A stretch of DNA of 64,000 nucleotides from Ancistrus triradiatus (GCA_025084515.1 JAJAGP010000017.1:1267713-1331712); one strand, 5' to 3'; counted from the stretch's first letter, positions 35,465 to 47,032 are shown. Notes: generated by a model from the sequence alone, not told the origin. Translations and numbers: made by a program.

Positions 35465-36839
35465 ATACAATGTTCTTGAACTCAGGGCTCTAGATCTAAG
35501 GTGACAGCATTAATTACTGAGTCACTCCTGCGACATTTTTATGTTTTATATTTATATTTTTACATATTAGGCAATATGTTTGTAAAAATGTATGTTATTT
35601 CATAAACCATACTAAATCAGTCATTTAGAACTGATATGTTTGCTGTTTAGCCCATTCCATGGTTGATGAGGTGTCTTTTTTTGCTGTTTTCCTGTTTTTG
35701 TTTTTTGCTGTAGGAAATGCTGGCTCTTTGCACTGAGAGAGTAAAATCCTTCTTCCAGAACAGCAACAACTTTTTTCTTTTATATTTGATTTATATAAAA
35801 CAAATCAGCTTTAGCCCCAAATGTCTAAATTTAGTAAACAATCCACACATGAGCCTTACACACTCAGTTTCACATATTTCATTTTCTGCAGATCAGTCAG
35901 GAACTATTTTTAGATTCTTATTTACACCTGCACTTCCTTTTGAGAAGGGCATTCTTCACTAATCTTAGATGAGCACAGGTAAGCTTTAAGCAGTTTGCGC
36001 CTGATGAAATGGAACTTGGTGTTGCCAGGTTTGTAAACGCTCTGTGTACTTCATGGGAAACATTCGAATGCTTTTTGTCTCATCACATTCTAGCACTTGA
36101 AGGTTCATTGACAATCCATTCTTATAAGGTAGTGAAGTGACAAACGGATGCATTAATCAACAGTAAAAATAAACTTACCAGGGAAATATTTGGCAACTAT
36201 TTTGATTCTACTCCGGACAGTGTATGTCTTATTCTCAGTACTGCTTGATTGTCTTTATATTTGGCTAGACAAGGACTCTAGAATTTAATCCTGTTGTCTG
36301 GCATCACCCAGTAGAGGATGAACAGGGTGAAAAAGCCAAGATATACTAAAGCTCACAAAAACTGGAATGAAGATCAGTGGAAAGGAGAGAGACAAATGCA
36401 AGTTTGAAATTGTGTGGTCCAATCGTTAACAATATATGTTACATATGGTCATTACACCATTGCTAAAACAACAGCATAGCACTGTATATCATGCGTATTT
36501 CGATGCACATCTTAAAATCAATTCATGTCCTCTTTAGCCATAACACACACTTAAATGCAACATTCAAATATTGCTGTGCGTACCAATAGAAATTTGTGGC
36601 CAAAGTTATCTGGACATGTCTGATTCACTGATTCATACAAACGTAACTTGATTCTTTCAATCCCCACAAGGAAAACCTCACCTCACATGCTGCAGTTATT
36701 TCCCCAGTGTGATCACCTGCTGGTGTTTCCACCTTTAGCAATACAGTGCTTTGACATAATTGCACAGTATAGTTTGCTGGCAACTCCCTTTTACAGAAAT
36801 TATTCTTTGATTTTGTGATCAATTTTTTATTATTAATTG
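35465..36839. other. No recognisable feature
   Basis: Region between two macf1 first exons (gene sense). No exon, promoter or element termini recognised. Confidence 0.4.
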
Positions 36840-37301
36840 TACCGTATTTTTCGGACCATAAGGTACACGGCGCTCATAAATCTGTCAAAATGTTTTAGCA
36901 CGGTCTTGGTAAGTTACGAAGCTCACGGCCACCGTAGTGCGCAGCATCGCGGAGTAAGTAATACGGTATGTGCTTCAGCAGTAGGGTACGTGCATTCATT
37001 AATTTATTTTCGAAGCGGATTTCAAACACAACGCTATCGGTCACGCAGTACAACATGGACATAGAGCAGCTGCGAGAGAATTCAACATTAACGAATCAAT
37101 GATACGGAAGTGGAGGAAGCAAGAAGACGCCCTGTGCCAGGTAAAGACCAAACTGAGCTTCCGAGGGAACTTAAGAGTTTTGTTTCATTTCATGCGCCTT
37201 ATAACCCGGTGCGCTTTATGTATGAAAATAGATCCGTTAGCAGTCGATCATTGATATTGTGCCTTATACCCCGGTGCGCTTATAGCCCGGAAAATACGGT
37301 A
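36840..37301 (+). mobile_element. pogo/Tigger-like mini-element, copy 2
   Basis: Ends 'taccgtatttttcggaccat' and the complement of 'agcccggaaaatacggta'. The plus strand carries the same pogo-type helix-turn-helix as 28858-29419: 'AVQHGHRAAAREFNINESMI' then 'RKWRKQEDALCQVKTKLSF' (about 37014-37160). The frame is open through this domain but has no ATG after the upstream stop. The DDE domain is missing. It is in opposite orientation to copy 1. Confidence 0.82.
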
Positions 37302-37364
37302 ATTAGTTTCAACAGATACTGTATACATTTTACATTGTTCTCCCATATACAGTGTTTTCAGCTG

Positions 37365-37510
37365 TATCTCTGAACTTACGTATCGTTTGCATGCAGTTTT
37401 CTTATGAAAACTCCCTTTATATTTACATTACTGTAGCATAAAAGGAATGTGGTAATATCCATTCGGTCAACAACCTGTTTCACAGAATTTCATGCAGTGG
37501 TTTTTCCAAC
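37365..37510 (+). repeat. 'gccgtttaacaac' DNA repeat, fragment
   Basis: 'gcatgcagttttcttatgaa', 'tttatatttacattactgta', 'ccattcggtcaacaacctgt' and 'ttcacagaatttcatgcag' align with 24040-24160. Confidence 0.55.
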
Positions 37511-38077
37511 ATAGTGGGAGAAAATGTCAAGGTCCCAAAAGTTTAAGTAAATTTAAGTACTGAGACCAGGCTGTAGGTTCATGTTCCACCACAGTGCTAT
37601 GCATCCAAGTAAACGAATACACAAACTAATGATGCTTGTGAATCTGCTGTACAGACTAGTAATATCTTATGACTTATGAGCTGGTTTCCCTCAGAATGTT
37701 ACATTTTTGAAATAACAACGCTTCAGTGTGACAAACAGACCAAAACAGGGAAACCACTGCAAGGGCAAAACAAATACAGCTGTGATGGAAAATACTAAAA
37801 CAAGCACTATTGCAAATCAGTGGTGCTGCAGACAATGTGTATATGTCAATAGTAGGATTGCAAAAGTTCCACAGAAAGATACAATGTGCAAATGTCTACT
37901 CACCCAAAAGGAAATAGCTTATTTGCTTAGCTAGCTGAACTTTATGTAAAGGTAAACCTGACTGCAACTAGTTATTTCAGCATGTTTACTTACATTCCTA
38001 CCCAGTCAATGACCTAAAAGACACTGACATGAATGTGGGATACAGCAGGGAGGTCATAATAAACAGGGATTTGTTGA

Positions 38078-38080
<3 letters not shown>

Positions 38081-38113
<33 letters not shown>
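38081..38113. repeat. (GT)n microsatellite
   Basis: About 16 GT units followed by 'gcgttgggg'. Confidence 0.95.
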
Positions 38114-38115
<2 letters not shown>

Positions 38116-38248
38116 TGGGGATGGATCAAATGTCCCCACAGGGTATACAGATCTGACATGTTTTACCTAAATGGTCAAAATATTTCATTTAATTTACAGA
38201 GGTTATGCTTAGGGTTACGTGTAGGTGTAGCATTAATTAGCCACAGTG

Positions 38249-38862
38249 ATGCACTTTGTAGTTCTATAATTACATACTGTAGTACATCTGTTTTAACACA
38301 TACTTTTAGTCCCCTTTATTCAGTTCTCTAATGGTCACGATCAGATAAAGCAGTGTTTGATCATTTTGAAATACTGTGTTCACTCCCTTTGCACTCTATT
38401 AAACACATCTAACATATTGCTCCACCTCGTAGATGTAAAGTCAAAGACAGCGGCTCATCTGTTGCTGCACAGCTTGTGTTAGTCATCCACTAATCCTTCA
38501 TCAGTGCTCACAGAATGCTGCCTGCAGGATGCTGGTGGCTGGACATTTTTGGCTGGTTGTCTATTTTCACTCCAGCAGTGGCACTGAGGTGGTTTAAAAC
38601 TTCAGCAACAATGCTGTGTCTGATCGACTCTTATCAGCACAACACACACTAACACACAACCACTACATCAGTGTCACTGCAGTGCTGAGAATGATCCACC
38701 ACCCAAATAGTACCTGATCTGTGGTGGTCATGTGGGGTTCTGACCATTAGAGAACAGAGTAAAGGGGACTAAAAATGTACTTGGAGAAACAGATGGATTA
38801 CAGTCTGTAATTGTAGAAGTACATTATACTGCAATGCCTAAGACTTTTGCTCAGTACTGTAT
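38249..38862. mobile_element. Hairpin-forming MITE, copy 2, plus orphan Tc1 terminus
   Basis: 'atgcactttgtagttctata' at the left is inverted in 'gtaattgtagaagtacatta' at the right (to 38828). The interior 'gctcatctgttgctgcacag' and 'atccttcatcagtgctcaca' match copy 1 at 34301-34790 in the same orientation. Directly behind it, 38838-38862 ('ctaagacttttgctcagtac') is a single Tc1-type terminus of the 17671-18161 family. Confidence 0.7.
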
Positions 38863-39210
38863 ATAGTGGGTGTGTTTGTGTGTATATATACACACACATA
38901 TAAGGCAGAAGTACCAGGGGATGATTTCTTCCTCAGACAATCATGCCTGCAGGCATCACAGATACTGGAACTGCAGGATTATGTGTGAGCAAATTGTTTC
39001 TGCATCACCCAAGCGCAACTACACAACATGTTCTGTACAATTACCATGAACAGATCTGGAGAACATGATGACAATTGTTGGAACAACTTGATCAAGGCGA
39101 ATGTGTCGTACACCTGAGAAACAAGCTATTGAAAACACACAGATCTGGGCTGAAGCCCTTGCTGCATGTTCATCAATTTGGAAGAACACTACCAAGCACA
39201 GTAGCTATTA

Positions 39211-39915
39211 GTGGCAGACGATTAATGCCATTTTGAGATTCGGCATCAGTTGATGCCTGGGCTCACAAGGCCGATATTCAAAAATAATGGAGAAACAGCA
39301 GAGAAACTTAATTTTCCTGCATTACAGCTTATAAACATATAGCATATAGCTGCATATAGCTCATAAACTGGGACTACAGAGTGACTGAAAACAGAGAGAG
39401 GCTGAGCAAACATTGAGGGAAGGGCCATTTATGAGAAGATTAAAACTTCGTTTTCTGCATTGCAACTTTCTGCTATTATTTGGGACTGGGATTAAAAACA
39501 AAAAGATGCTGCTGCTGTGACTCAGACCCAGCAGCAGTCTATTTTACTACCAGTTCCCATCAGGTTTCCCTTAATGTTAGCTATGTTTTCATTCTTTGGC
39601 CACAATAGTAATAGAAAGAGTGCATTACTCTAACATTATTTACTTTTTGCAAGTATTAACACATTTTCGTTTCTTTCTCAGAAAAAAGATGCTATTTTCT
39701 GGTAATAAGTGTTGTTTTTAAGTGCACTAAAACTTTTTTTTATAAAAAAAGACAGAGTGCAAACAGAAACAGTGCATTTATAGTTTAAATATGTTCATTT
39801 AAGTTCAGCAATTTTCTGTCATTTATTATTATTACCTTTATCAGTTAGCTTTATCAGGGTGCCATCGGACACCCTGCTCTCGAAATATCAGCATCGGCCA
39901 TTAAAAATCCATCAA
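39211..39915. mobile_element. hAT-like repeat with 'atcggc' termini
   Basis: 'agattcggcatcagttgatg' and 'ggccgatattc' on the left and 'atatcagcatcggccattaa' on the right form a loose inverted pair typical of fish repeats with 'gatatcggc' ends. A 100-bp interior block (39514-39612, 'gactcagacccagcagcagt...') recurs at 41851-41947. Confidence 0.45.
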
Positions 39916-39927
39916 TAGCTATGAACC

Positions 39928-40031
39928 TTTAGAAAATGAGGTGGCGTCAGAAAGTAAAAAAACTATTCCAAAGTTTTTCTTTGGTAGTTCGCTTTGCAAA
40001 GATATAATTAAGTATTATACAACACATATAG
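39928..40031 (+). repeat. Repeat flank shared by two Tc1 copies
   Basis: 'tttagaaaatgaggtggcgt', 'agtttttctttggtagttcg' and 'gcaaagatataattaagtat' precede the Tc1 at 40032 and match 52710-52813, which precedes the Tc1 at 52814. It lies outside the terminal inverted repeat. Confidence 0.75.
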
Positions 40032-41581
40032 TACAGTGGTGCTTGAAAATTTGTGAAGTTTCTATATTTCTGCAGATTTTCACACAAGTCCTAAAAGTAG
40101 ATAAAGAGAACCCAGTTAAACAAATGAGAAAAAATATTATCCTTGGTCATTTATTTATTTAGGAAAATGAGCCAATATTGCATATTAGTGAGTGGGAAAA
40201 TATGTGAACCTTTGCTTTCAGTATCTGGTGTGACCCCCCTGTGCAGCAATAACTGCAACTAAACGTTTCCTGTAACTGTTGATCAGTCCTGCACACCGGC
40301 TTGGAGGAATTTTAGCCCATTCCTCCGTACAGAACAGCTTCAGCTCTGGGATATTGGTGGGTTTCTTCACATTAGCTTCTCACTTCAGGTCCTTCCACAA
40401 CATTTCAATTGGATTAAGGTCAGGACTTTGACTTGGCCATTACAAAACATTAACTTTATTCTTCTTTAACCATCCTTTGGTAGAACGACTTGTGTGCTTA
40501 GGGTCGTTGTCTTGCTGCATGACCCACCTTCTCTTGAGATTCAGTTCATGGACAGATGTCCTGACATTTTCCTTTAGAATTCTCTGATATAATTCAGAAT
40601 TCATTGTTCCATCAATGATGGCAAGCCGTCCTGGCCCAGATGCAGCAAAACAGGCCCAAACCATGATACTACCCACCACCATGTTTCACAGATGGGATAA
40701 GGTTCTTATGCTGGAATGCAGTGTTTTCCTTTCTCCAAGCATACTTCTTTTTAAAAGTTCTATTTTGGTCGCATTCGTCCACAAAACGTTCTTCCAGTAG
40801 CCTTCTGGCTCGTCCACGTGATCTTTAGCAAACTGCAGACGAGCAGCAATGTTCTTTTTGGAGAGCAGTGGCTTTCTCCTAGCAACCCTGCCATGCACAC
40901 CATTGTTGTTCAGTGTTCTTCTGATGGTGGACTCATGAACATTAACATTAGCCAACATGAGAGAGGCCTTCAGTTGCTTAGAAGTTACCCTGGGTCCTTT
41001 GTGACCTCACCAACTATTACACACCTTGGTCTTGGAGTGATCTTTGTTGGTCGACCACTCCTGGGGAGGGTAACAATGGTCTTCAATTTCCTCCATTTGT
41101 ACACAATCTGTCTGATTGTGAATTGTGAGTCTAACCTCTTTAGAGATGGTTTTGTAACCTTTTCCAGCCTGATGAGCATCAGCAACTCTTTTTCTGAGGT
41201 CCTCAGAAATCTCCTTTGTTTGTGCCTTGATACACTTCCACAAACATGTGTTGTGAAGAGCAGACTTTGACAGATCCCTGTTCTTTAAATAAAACAGGGT
41301 GCCCACTCACACCTAATTGTCATCCCATTGAATGAAAACTCCTGACTGTAATTTCACCTTCAAATTAACTGCTAATCCTAGAGGTTCACATACTTTTGCC
41401 ACTCACTAATATGTAATATTGGATCGTTTTCCACAATAAATAAATGACCAAGCATAATATTGTTGTCTCATTTGTTTAACTGGGTTCTCTTTATATACTT
41501 TCAGGACTTGTGTGAAAATCTGATGATGTTTTAAGTCATATTTATGCAGAAATATAGAACATTCTAAAGGGTTCACAAACT
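40032..41581 (-). mobile_element. Tc1-like transposon, copy 1 of 'tacagtggtgcttgaaa' family
   Basis: The left terminus 'tacagtggtgcttgaaaatt' follows TA. The right terminal region ('aatatagaacattctaaagg', 'gttcacaaactgtg') is present but the last 15 or so bases are lost or diverged. Size is close to the full 1.6 kb expected of Tc1. Encodes a decayed transposase on the minus strand. Confidence 0.9.
40205..41306 (-). pseudogene. Tc1 transposase pseudogene
   Basis: Pieces in order on the minus strand: N-terminal HTH region ('MGTLFYLKNRDLSKS' and 'EISEDLRKRVADAHQAGKGY'), linker 'PRSGRPTKITPRPR', second helix 'NVHESTIRRTLNNNGVHGRV', the first catalytic site altered to 'VLWTNATKIEL' where related copies have WTDETKIEL, and the second Asp box 'VMQQDNDPKHTSR'. 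Loss of the first catalytic Asp and several frameshifts show it is inactive. Tc1 transposases usually have about 340 residues; the pieces here sum to roughly that. Confidence 0.9.
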
Positions 41582-41844
41582 GTGCTTTTGCCTTATATTT
41601 GCCTGTCCATTTTTAAGCTTTCAGCTTTTATTTTTACAGAAAGCTCACAATTCTGACATAATCTTCTGCTAGCACATCACAGAACTATGATACAGTCTTC
41701 GGTTTCCGCAGTGCTGGATAAAGACAGCAAACTATCAGCAGACATCATTCCGATCCACTGTCTCTCTACATCCATCAGCAAGGGACACATTAAGCACAGC
41801 AGGGTGAGAGAGGACAAAGCAGATGATGATTAAACACAACAACA

Positions 41845-41947
41845 GCCAGTGGTGACTCAGACCCAGCAGCAGTCTATTTTACTACCAGTTCTCATCAGGT
41901 TTCCCTTAATGTTAGCTATGTTTTCATTCTTTGGCCCCATTGGTAAT
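41845..41947 (+). repeat. Fragment repeated from 39514-39612
   Basis: 'gactcagacccagcagcagt', 'tctattttactaccagttct' and 'catcaggtttcccttaatgt' are near-identical to the block left of the Tc1 copy, in the same orientation. Confidence 0.7.
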
Positions 41948-42530
41948 AAAAAAAAAGGTTAGGAAAATATGATAAATCACTCGTGCTGTGCTGTTCGTGG
42001 GAGAACCGCAAGGTTTCACTGATAATAAAAGGCATGAGGGTCTGCACACAGATCCGTTATTTCTGACCCTGCTTTTTGTAAGAAGCATTGAAGAGCTTCC
42101 ACTTATTTCATAAACCACAGCCACCAGTGGTCTTGTTCACTGTATAGAACAAAGAGCTTTGCACAGAGCTGCTCTGTTTCTGACTGGCTGACAGATCCTC
42201 GAGTCAGAGCTGTAAAACATCAACTCATCATCATCATGATCATCATCATCATCATCATTATCTCATGCTACATGTTTTAACGCTTTGTTCATATCATAAA
42301 TCTTAAAAGACTTAAAAGAAATAATACATAACGACCTGTATTATATGTTTTTAATGTCGCTGAACCATAGATCCAACTACACTTACACTGTAATTCACTC
42401 ACTCACTTTCTATACACGCTTATCCACATCAGGGTCGTGAAAAGCCGGGGGTTAAAACAGCAGCACTAATGGAGACAAGGCTTCCATTACTTGAATATGC
42501 ATCATCTGAGCCATTTCCAGGAATGAGGTA
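41948..42530. other. No gene; ATC microsatellite
   Basis: A short (ATC)n tract is at 42226-42260. 'cacttatccacatcagggtcgtg'-like sequence near 42415-42440 is a scrap of a fish repeat. Nothing else recognised. Confidence 0.5.
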
Positions 42531-42690
42531 CAGTGGGCCAAAAAAGTATTTAGTCAGCCACTGATTGTGCAAGTTCTCCTACTTGAGATGAGAGAGGTCT
42601 GTAATTTTCATCATAGGTACACTTCAACTATGAGAGACAAAATGAGAAATAAAATCCAGGAAATCACATTGTAGGACTTTTGATCACAAA
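42531..42690. mobile_element. Tc1-derived MITE, one end
   Basis: 'tacagtgggccaaaaaagta' and 'tttagtcagccactgattgt' match the left 160 bp of the MITE at 33472-33745. The right end is missing. Confidence 0.75.
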
Positions 42691-43117
42691 CAGTTTCAGG
42701 AGGTAGTTCTCTGCAGATGCAGATGTTTATCCCAACTCATTCAAATGAACTGTTAATAGAGAACACGTTCAACACTGTTTGCTGAAGCTGAACGAACCTC
42801 ACGTTTACAGCTGGACATACTGATTTAGTTCTGTTCAATTTTAGTGCTGCTATTTTGCACATCCTTGGTTTTACATTTTGACAGGAAAAAGATACTGGAG
42901 TTTGATTTATCTTTTTTATTGTATTAGAGGAAAGTTCATTAACACAGTGAATGTTTCTGTAAGGTATTCATCTTTATTGTCTTCATTGACAGTTAACAAA
43001 TGCATAAAACAGCCTTAAGCTAAATGTAAAGGCTGATAGCTACATAAGAATTATTTTTGGTAATTGAGTGCTTCATAATCCAAATAATTGATTATTCTTT
43101 TCAAAAATCGACAGATT

Positions 43118-43950
43118 ATTTGACTTGAACTGAGGAGTTTAAGGAGTGTTAAAGCAGTGAATACCGTATCATAGCGGAGCCTATGATAAATGATGATAAG
43201 TAAGTTAGTGTTTAAACCACTTTCTGTTACGGTTCGCCATATTAAAAACAATGACGAACCATGTAAACAAAATATAAAGGGATTGGGACCCAAGTGCAGT
43301 TAGCTCCAGATGGTAGTTATAACCAAAATATAAATAAATAAAAGAAAGAAAAACAACCCGAAGAACTGATAAACTAATAAAACTAAATAAAAGAAAGTGC
43401 ACACCTTAAGTGTACTGCGCCGCTATTCTGAGTGTGCTTACGGCATGCCTCCGCTGCGCGAACGGCGCTTCGGGTCTGCGCATGCGCAGTGCGCAGAAGC
43501 CAGGATGGAGCTTCCGCGGTCGTGTGCCACGCTAATAATAACGACTAGCGCCTTCATGTGTGTGGCACGGACGCGGGGAGCGAAGAGGACGAGGCTACTA
43601 AGCTCTGCGTCCTCTTCAAAGCGTGATCGGGGGAACTCCTTTAACACCCCGATCGCGCTTTGAAGGGGGACGTCTGGGGACGTCAAGGTCTCCAGACGGG
43701 GGCTGCTAAGAGGCAGCCTAGGTAAGCCAGGGCCCTAGATAGGGTAGGGTTAGCTTTGTTTATTTTTACTTTTGTTTTGCTGGGCTCCTCTGGCTGTTTT
43801 CAGCCTCGCCCCCACTGCTCATATAAGCATGTGCGCCGAGTACCGAGCAAACGTCAAGAACCGATACAAATTTTTCTAGTGAAAATGCACCGAGAACCGA
43901 ATTCGACGAGTTCCGAGGTGGTCAGGAACCAAGGTACCACTGTATTATCA
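43118..43950. mobile_element. 'CCTCGGTTCTCG' MITE, copy 3, with nested CpG-rich insert
   Basis: The host left part is 'ttgaactgaggagtttaagg', 'gatgataagtaag'; the right end 'cgacgagttccgaggtggtc' and 'aggaaccaaggtaccactgta'. From 43226 an insert begins 'tgttacggttcgccatatta' and carries 'cagttagctccagatgg', also seen at 46300 and (inverted) 52310. The insert (about 43226-43750) is unusually CpG-rich and holds a strong hairpin. Confidence 0.6.
43410..43700. other. CpG-rich block with hairpin and TGCGCATGCGCA palindrome
   Basis: 'ctgcgcatgcgcag' (43476-43489) contains a perfect NRF1-type palindrome. At 43614-43632 and 43647-43665 two 19-nt arms (cttcaaagcg-t/c-gatcgggg) pair with one mismatch around a 14-nt loop. 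It lies inside a repeat, so the CpG content belongs to the element rather than to a proven host promoter. Confidence 0.65.
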
Positions 43951-45454
43951 GTAATCTCTTCCTGTCAGTCTATTACCTTTGCACACAAATATTAATACAT
44001 CCATGAAGATTCATTCATCCATGTTATGGTAAAAGCCTATAAAAGGTAACTACAACTAAAACCTATCACAGTTTGTATATGCACTATGTAGAGTGCGTGT
44101 GACAGTTGTACATGATGAGCATAAATGTCCGCAATTATTGACCAAATTCCAATGACCTCCTCTGTGCTTTTCTCTCTTTTGACTCATCGTTTCGCTTCAA
44201 CGTCCCCCTCGCTGAACCTTAGCCTGAAACCTCATCTGAAGCTGTCCATTCTTGCTTGCTTTATCCTCTCCTTGTTATTTTCTTCACTTTAATTTCACTT
44301 GATTGCACTCCCATGGCTTCGTTTTCTGCCCCCACACTCTCACTCTTTTCTCAAGCTCAAATTAAAATTCAAATGCTCTCCCTCTCTGTATTTCCCAGTT
44401 TGTTCTGGGCCTTTTCTACTTCCCAGTGTGTTTCTGTCATAGCTATGGAAACCAGGGGGCTGGAAAAGTGTGCATGTCACCATGACAACAGGGGAATGCA
44501 GGGACCCAGGCTGAGTCACCCTTTGAGTTGCCTGAGAAAAAAAAAAAACAGCTGCAGACAGACCCCATGAGTCGGTCATGTCTGGGATGCTAACGAATAT
44601 GAGTACATTGCAGCCTATTCTGCCTGCTCATCAGTTTCCCACTGATCGTGTGTTAATTCCATTCCCATGGATATTATCCCAAATCTTTAAAAGGTGCAAG
44701 CTAGAATTTGCACTTAATGACTGGAGTATCAGTATCGTAAAAAAACTAATAAGGAAAATGACGTCCTATTACAAGACCCAGATGACGTAAGCAAATCTCC
44801 ACAAAACGTATACGTTGAGCTAAAATATTTTAGTGCATTAAGACATTCAGTGGATATTTGAACATCTGTTTTCACTGTAGACTGTGACTAATGATTGCAG
44901 GCATGTCTCACAATCCTTGAACTTGAACTGAATCAGGTTTAACAAATCCTTGACACCTCCTCTCATCCTTTAGCGTGTGCCTTTTTGACTGGATCAACAC
45001 CATAACCCATGGCTTTCTCTCAATCTTGGTTTCCACACAAGAAACTTTATCAGCAACAATAAAACAAACACTAATGAGTACTGGCATGTCAATGAGAAAG
45101 AACCCAGTAGCTCAGCTTTCCAACCTCTTACTCAAGGTCCACTTCCGTAGTCTCTCCCAAAGAGGCCAATTCTCTCAGACAGCTGCACATAATAAAGCTG
45201 TTTCCCAGACTCACATGAAAAACTGGTGCTTGCTTCGAAAGCTTACATCAGAGAATGTTACTAAATCATACTGCATTTCAGAAAAGCATATTGGCAAAGT
45301 CTAAAGTCCATTTATTTTACCAAACACAAGATTTACATGACCAGAATAAATATGGCATTTTCTTCCAGTGATGTTACTCAGACACCCTTTTGAATGAACC
45401 TTTCAATCATTCCCATACTGTGTCTCAACTGACAGATGCAGAGCTATTTCCTAC
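43951..45454 (-). other. macf1 intron after the MSSSDEE exon
   Basis: No repeats recognised in most of this 1.5 kb. At 44475-44488 'gtcaccatgacaac' fits the RFX X-box consensus. It lies about 1 kb downstream (gene sense) of the MSSSDEE exon. No exon is seen. Confidence 0.45.
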
Positions 45455-45689
45455 CTGCCACTCGCACCACAGCTCTCTCAGCAGGGTCCAGCACAGAGTC
45501 CTGGCTCTTCCGCTTGCGTCTCTCATGTTTGGACAGATTCCATGGCAAAGTGTCCCCTTTAGATCCAGAGGTGCTCTGTGGGCACGGAGACAGGGAGCCA
45601 CCCGACCGTTCGCTACGGAACGAACGCTCGCTCACACATGAACGTTCGCTCAGGCTCTCCTCATCAGAGGAAGACATGTTGCCGGGGGT
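45455..45689 (-). CDS. macf1: macf1 alternative N-terminal exon (MSSSDEE... isoform)
   Basis: Second alternative N-terminus of the spectraplakin MACF1. The acceptor (ctttttccag) precedes ACCCCCGGCAAC and then the ATG at 45677. Coding runs 74 codons plus one base to a donor (GGCAG|gtagga). The protein has three visible parts: a Ser/Glu/Arg-rich repeat region ('LSERSCVSERSFRSERSG', residues 8-26), a Ser/Pro/Gly linker, and a basic segment 'WNLSKHERRKRKSQD' (residues 46-60), ending 'VLDPAERAVVRVA'. This fits the known vertebrate MACF1 isoform that begins MSSSDEE and precedes the shared calponin-homology actin-binding domain. The lone G completes to Asp with the next exon, the same phase as the 30690 exon. 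Only 12 nt of 5' UTR lie in this exon, so another 5' exon is required. The shared exons are off the left edge. Confidence 0.93.
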
Positions 45690-45934
45690 CTGGAAAAAGC
45701 ACAAGGGGAGAGCTGGTGAAACATGGACATCAATTGTGCAGTTAAAGCAAGGGGCACTTCAGTGCTATTTAGCTATTGTCTACATTGCAAATGAAAAAAA
45801 ATCTTATTTAAGCATATACGAATGTGTATTTATTAATATCAGGCATGTACAAAGACATTATTCTTACAAAGGCATCCAAAAATTTGTCTGGGAGCCCAGG
45901 ACAAACATTTTATATACTTCGAGTACTGAGCAAA

Positions 45935-46700
45935 TGTTTCCCATAAGGACTAACGTAAATTAAATGAATCCGTTCCAGACCTCCAGAAAATCCACACAGT
46001 ATAAGACATTATATGCATTAATGGAGTTGTATTGTACAGGTGCTCCCTGATTTACGATGGGGATATATTCCGGCAAATCCATCAAAAGTCAAATGTATCA
46101 TGAACCGATGAGTTTAGCGAGTGTTTGGTAGAGCGGCTATACTGTATAATGACGGAGATATGGAAAGAATACTATGATAAATAATGATAAATAAGATAAT
46201 GTTTAAAACGCTTTTTCTAGTCAAAACTGTTATGGGTAGCCACAATAGCAAGCAAACTGTGATAACAAAAGTCAAAAGGGTTTTATGACCCAATTGCAGT
46301 TAGCTCCAGATGGAAATGGTGAACTAAAAACTAATAAATAAATGTAAACTAAATAAAACAATAAAAAGAAAACAAAATCAGTGACTGAGGATCAAACCCT
46401 GAGCCCTAGCATCAATGATGGCTGTATAAACTGAACACACCAGTCAACCACTGTGGAAAACAAGCAAAAAACCTAACAAAAGGAAATGCCATAAGCACTC
46501 AGCGCACCCAGGCTGAGCTGCACTTGTGGCGTAGCTCCGCTACGCAAGCGGCATAACACAGCGCAGAGCGTCGGTACCCGAGCGGAGCACCGCGAAGACG
46601 TGTCACGATACTCCCGTGGCTTACGGAGCCTGACGCGTAAATGAAAGGACAAGGCTGATTTAAAGGCAGAACAGCGTCCTTTTGAAGCACAATCTCACAT
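45935..46700. mobile_element. 'CCTCGGTTCTCG' MITE, copy 4 (partial, with nested insert)
   Basis: 'aatgaatccgttccagacct', 'tacaggtgctccctgattta' and 'cgatggggatatattccggc', then an insert starting 'ctgttatgggtagccacaat' with 'cagttagctccagatgg'. CpG-rich sequence at 46500-46680 parallels the insert in copy 3. Located 250 bp upstream (gene sense) of the MSSSDEE exon. Confidence 0.6.
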
Positions 46701-47032
46701 GGTTAAAAGAGAAAGACCTTTCACCAACTATAATTAACCTTATCTAAATATATGTTGTAAATATATTAGTTTATGTGTGCTTATTTATATGTGAATAACA
46801 CTTTACAATACAAAGATATGTTTGGGACAGAAGGAATTTGGTTAGGGACAGTGAACTTTCTGGTCGCTTGCCCCATTGGGCAAGTTGGAAAAAAGTTAAC
46901 GTTGAACCCTGGATAATGTTATTACAATTTCTAAAAGTACTTCTGTGTGCTTTTTGTTAATGTCTGCTCATCAAATAGGGAGCAGTAATATTCATATCGT
47001 TCATAGTGTTGCTGTTCAGGTAACAAAACTGA
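46701..47032. other. No recognisable feature
   Basis: AT-rich sequence between two CCTCGG-type elements. Confidence 0.4.

Noticed and set aside
43397..43686. Open frames on both strands in a CpG-rich block, considered as a small gene
   Set aside because: They lie inside a repeat insert with a strong hairpin; the frames are a consequence of high CpG content.
45436..45963. 175-codon plus-strand open frame
   Set aside because: Antisense shadow of the macf1 MSSSDEE exon, which has splice sites and recognisable protein sequence on the minus strand.
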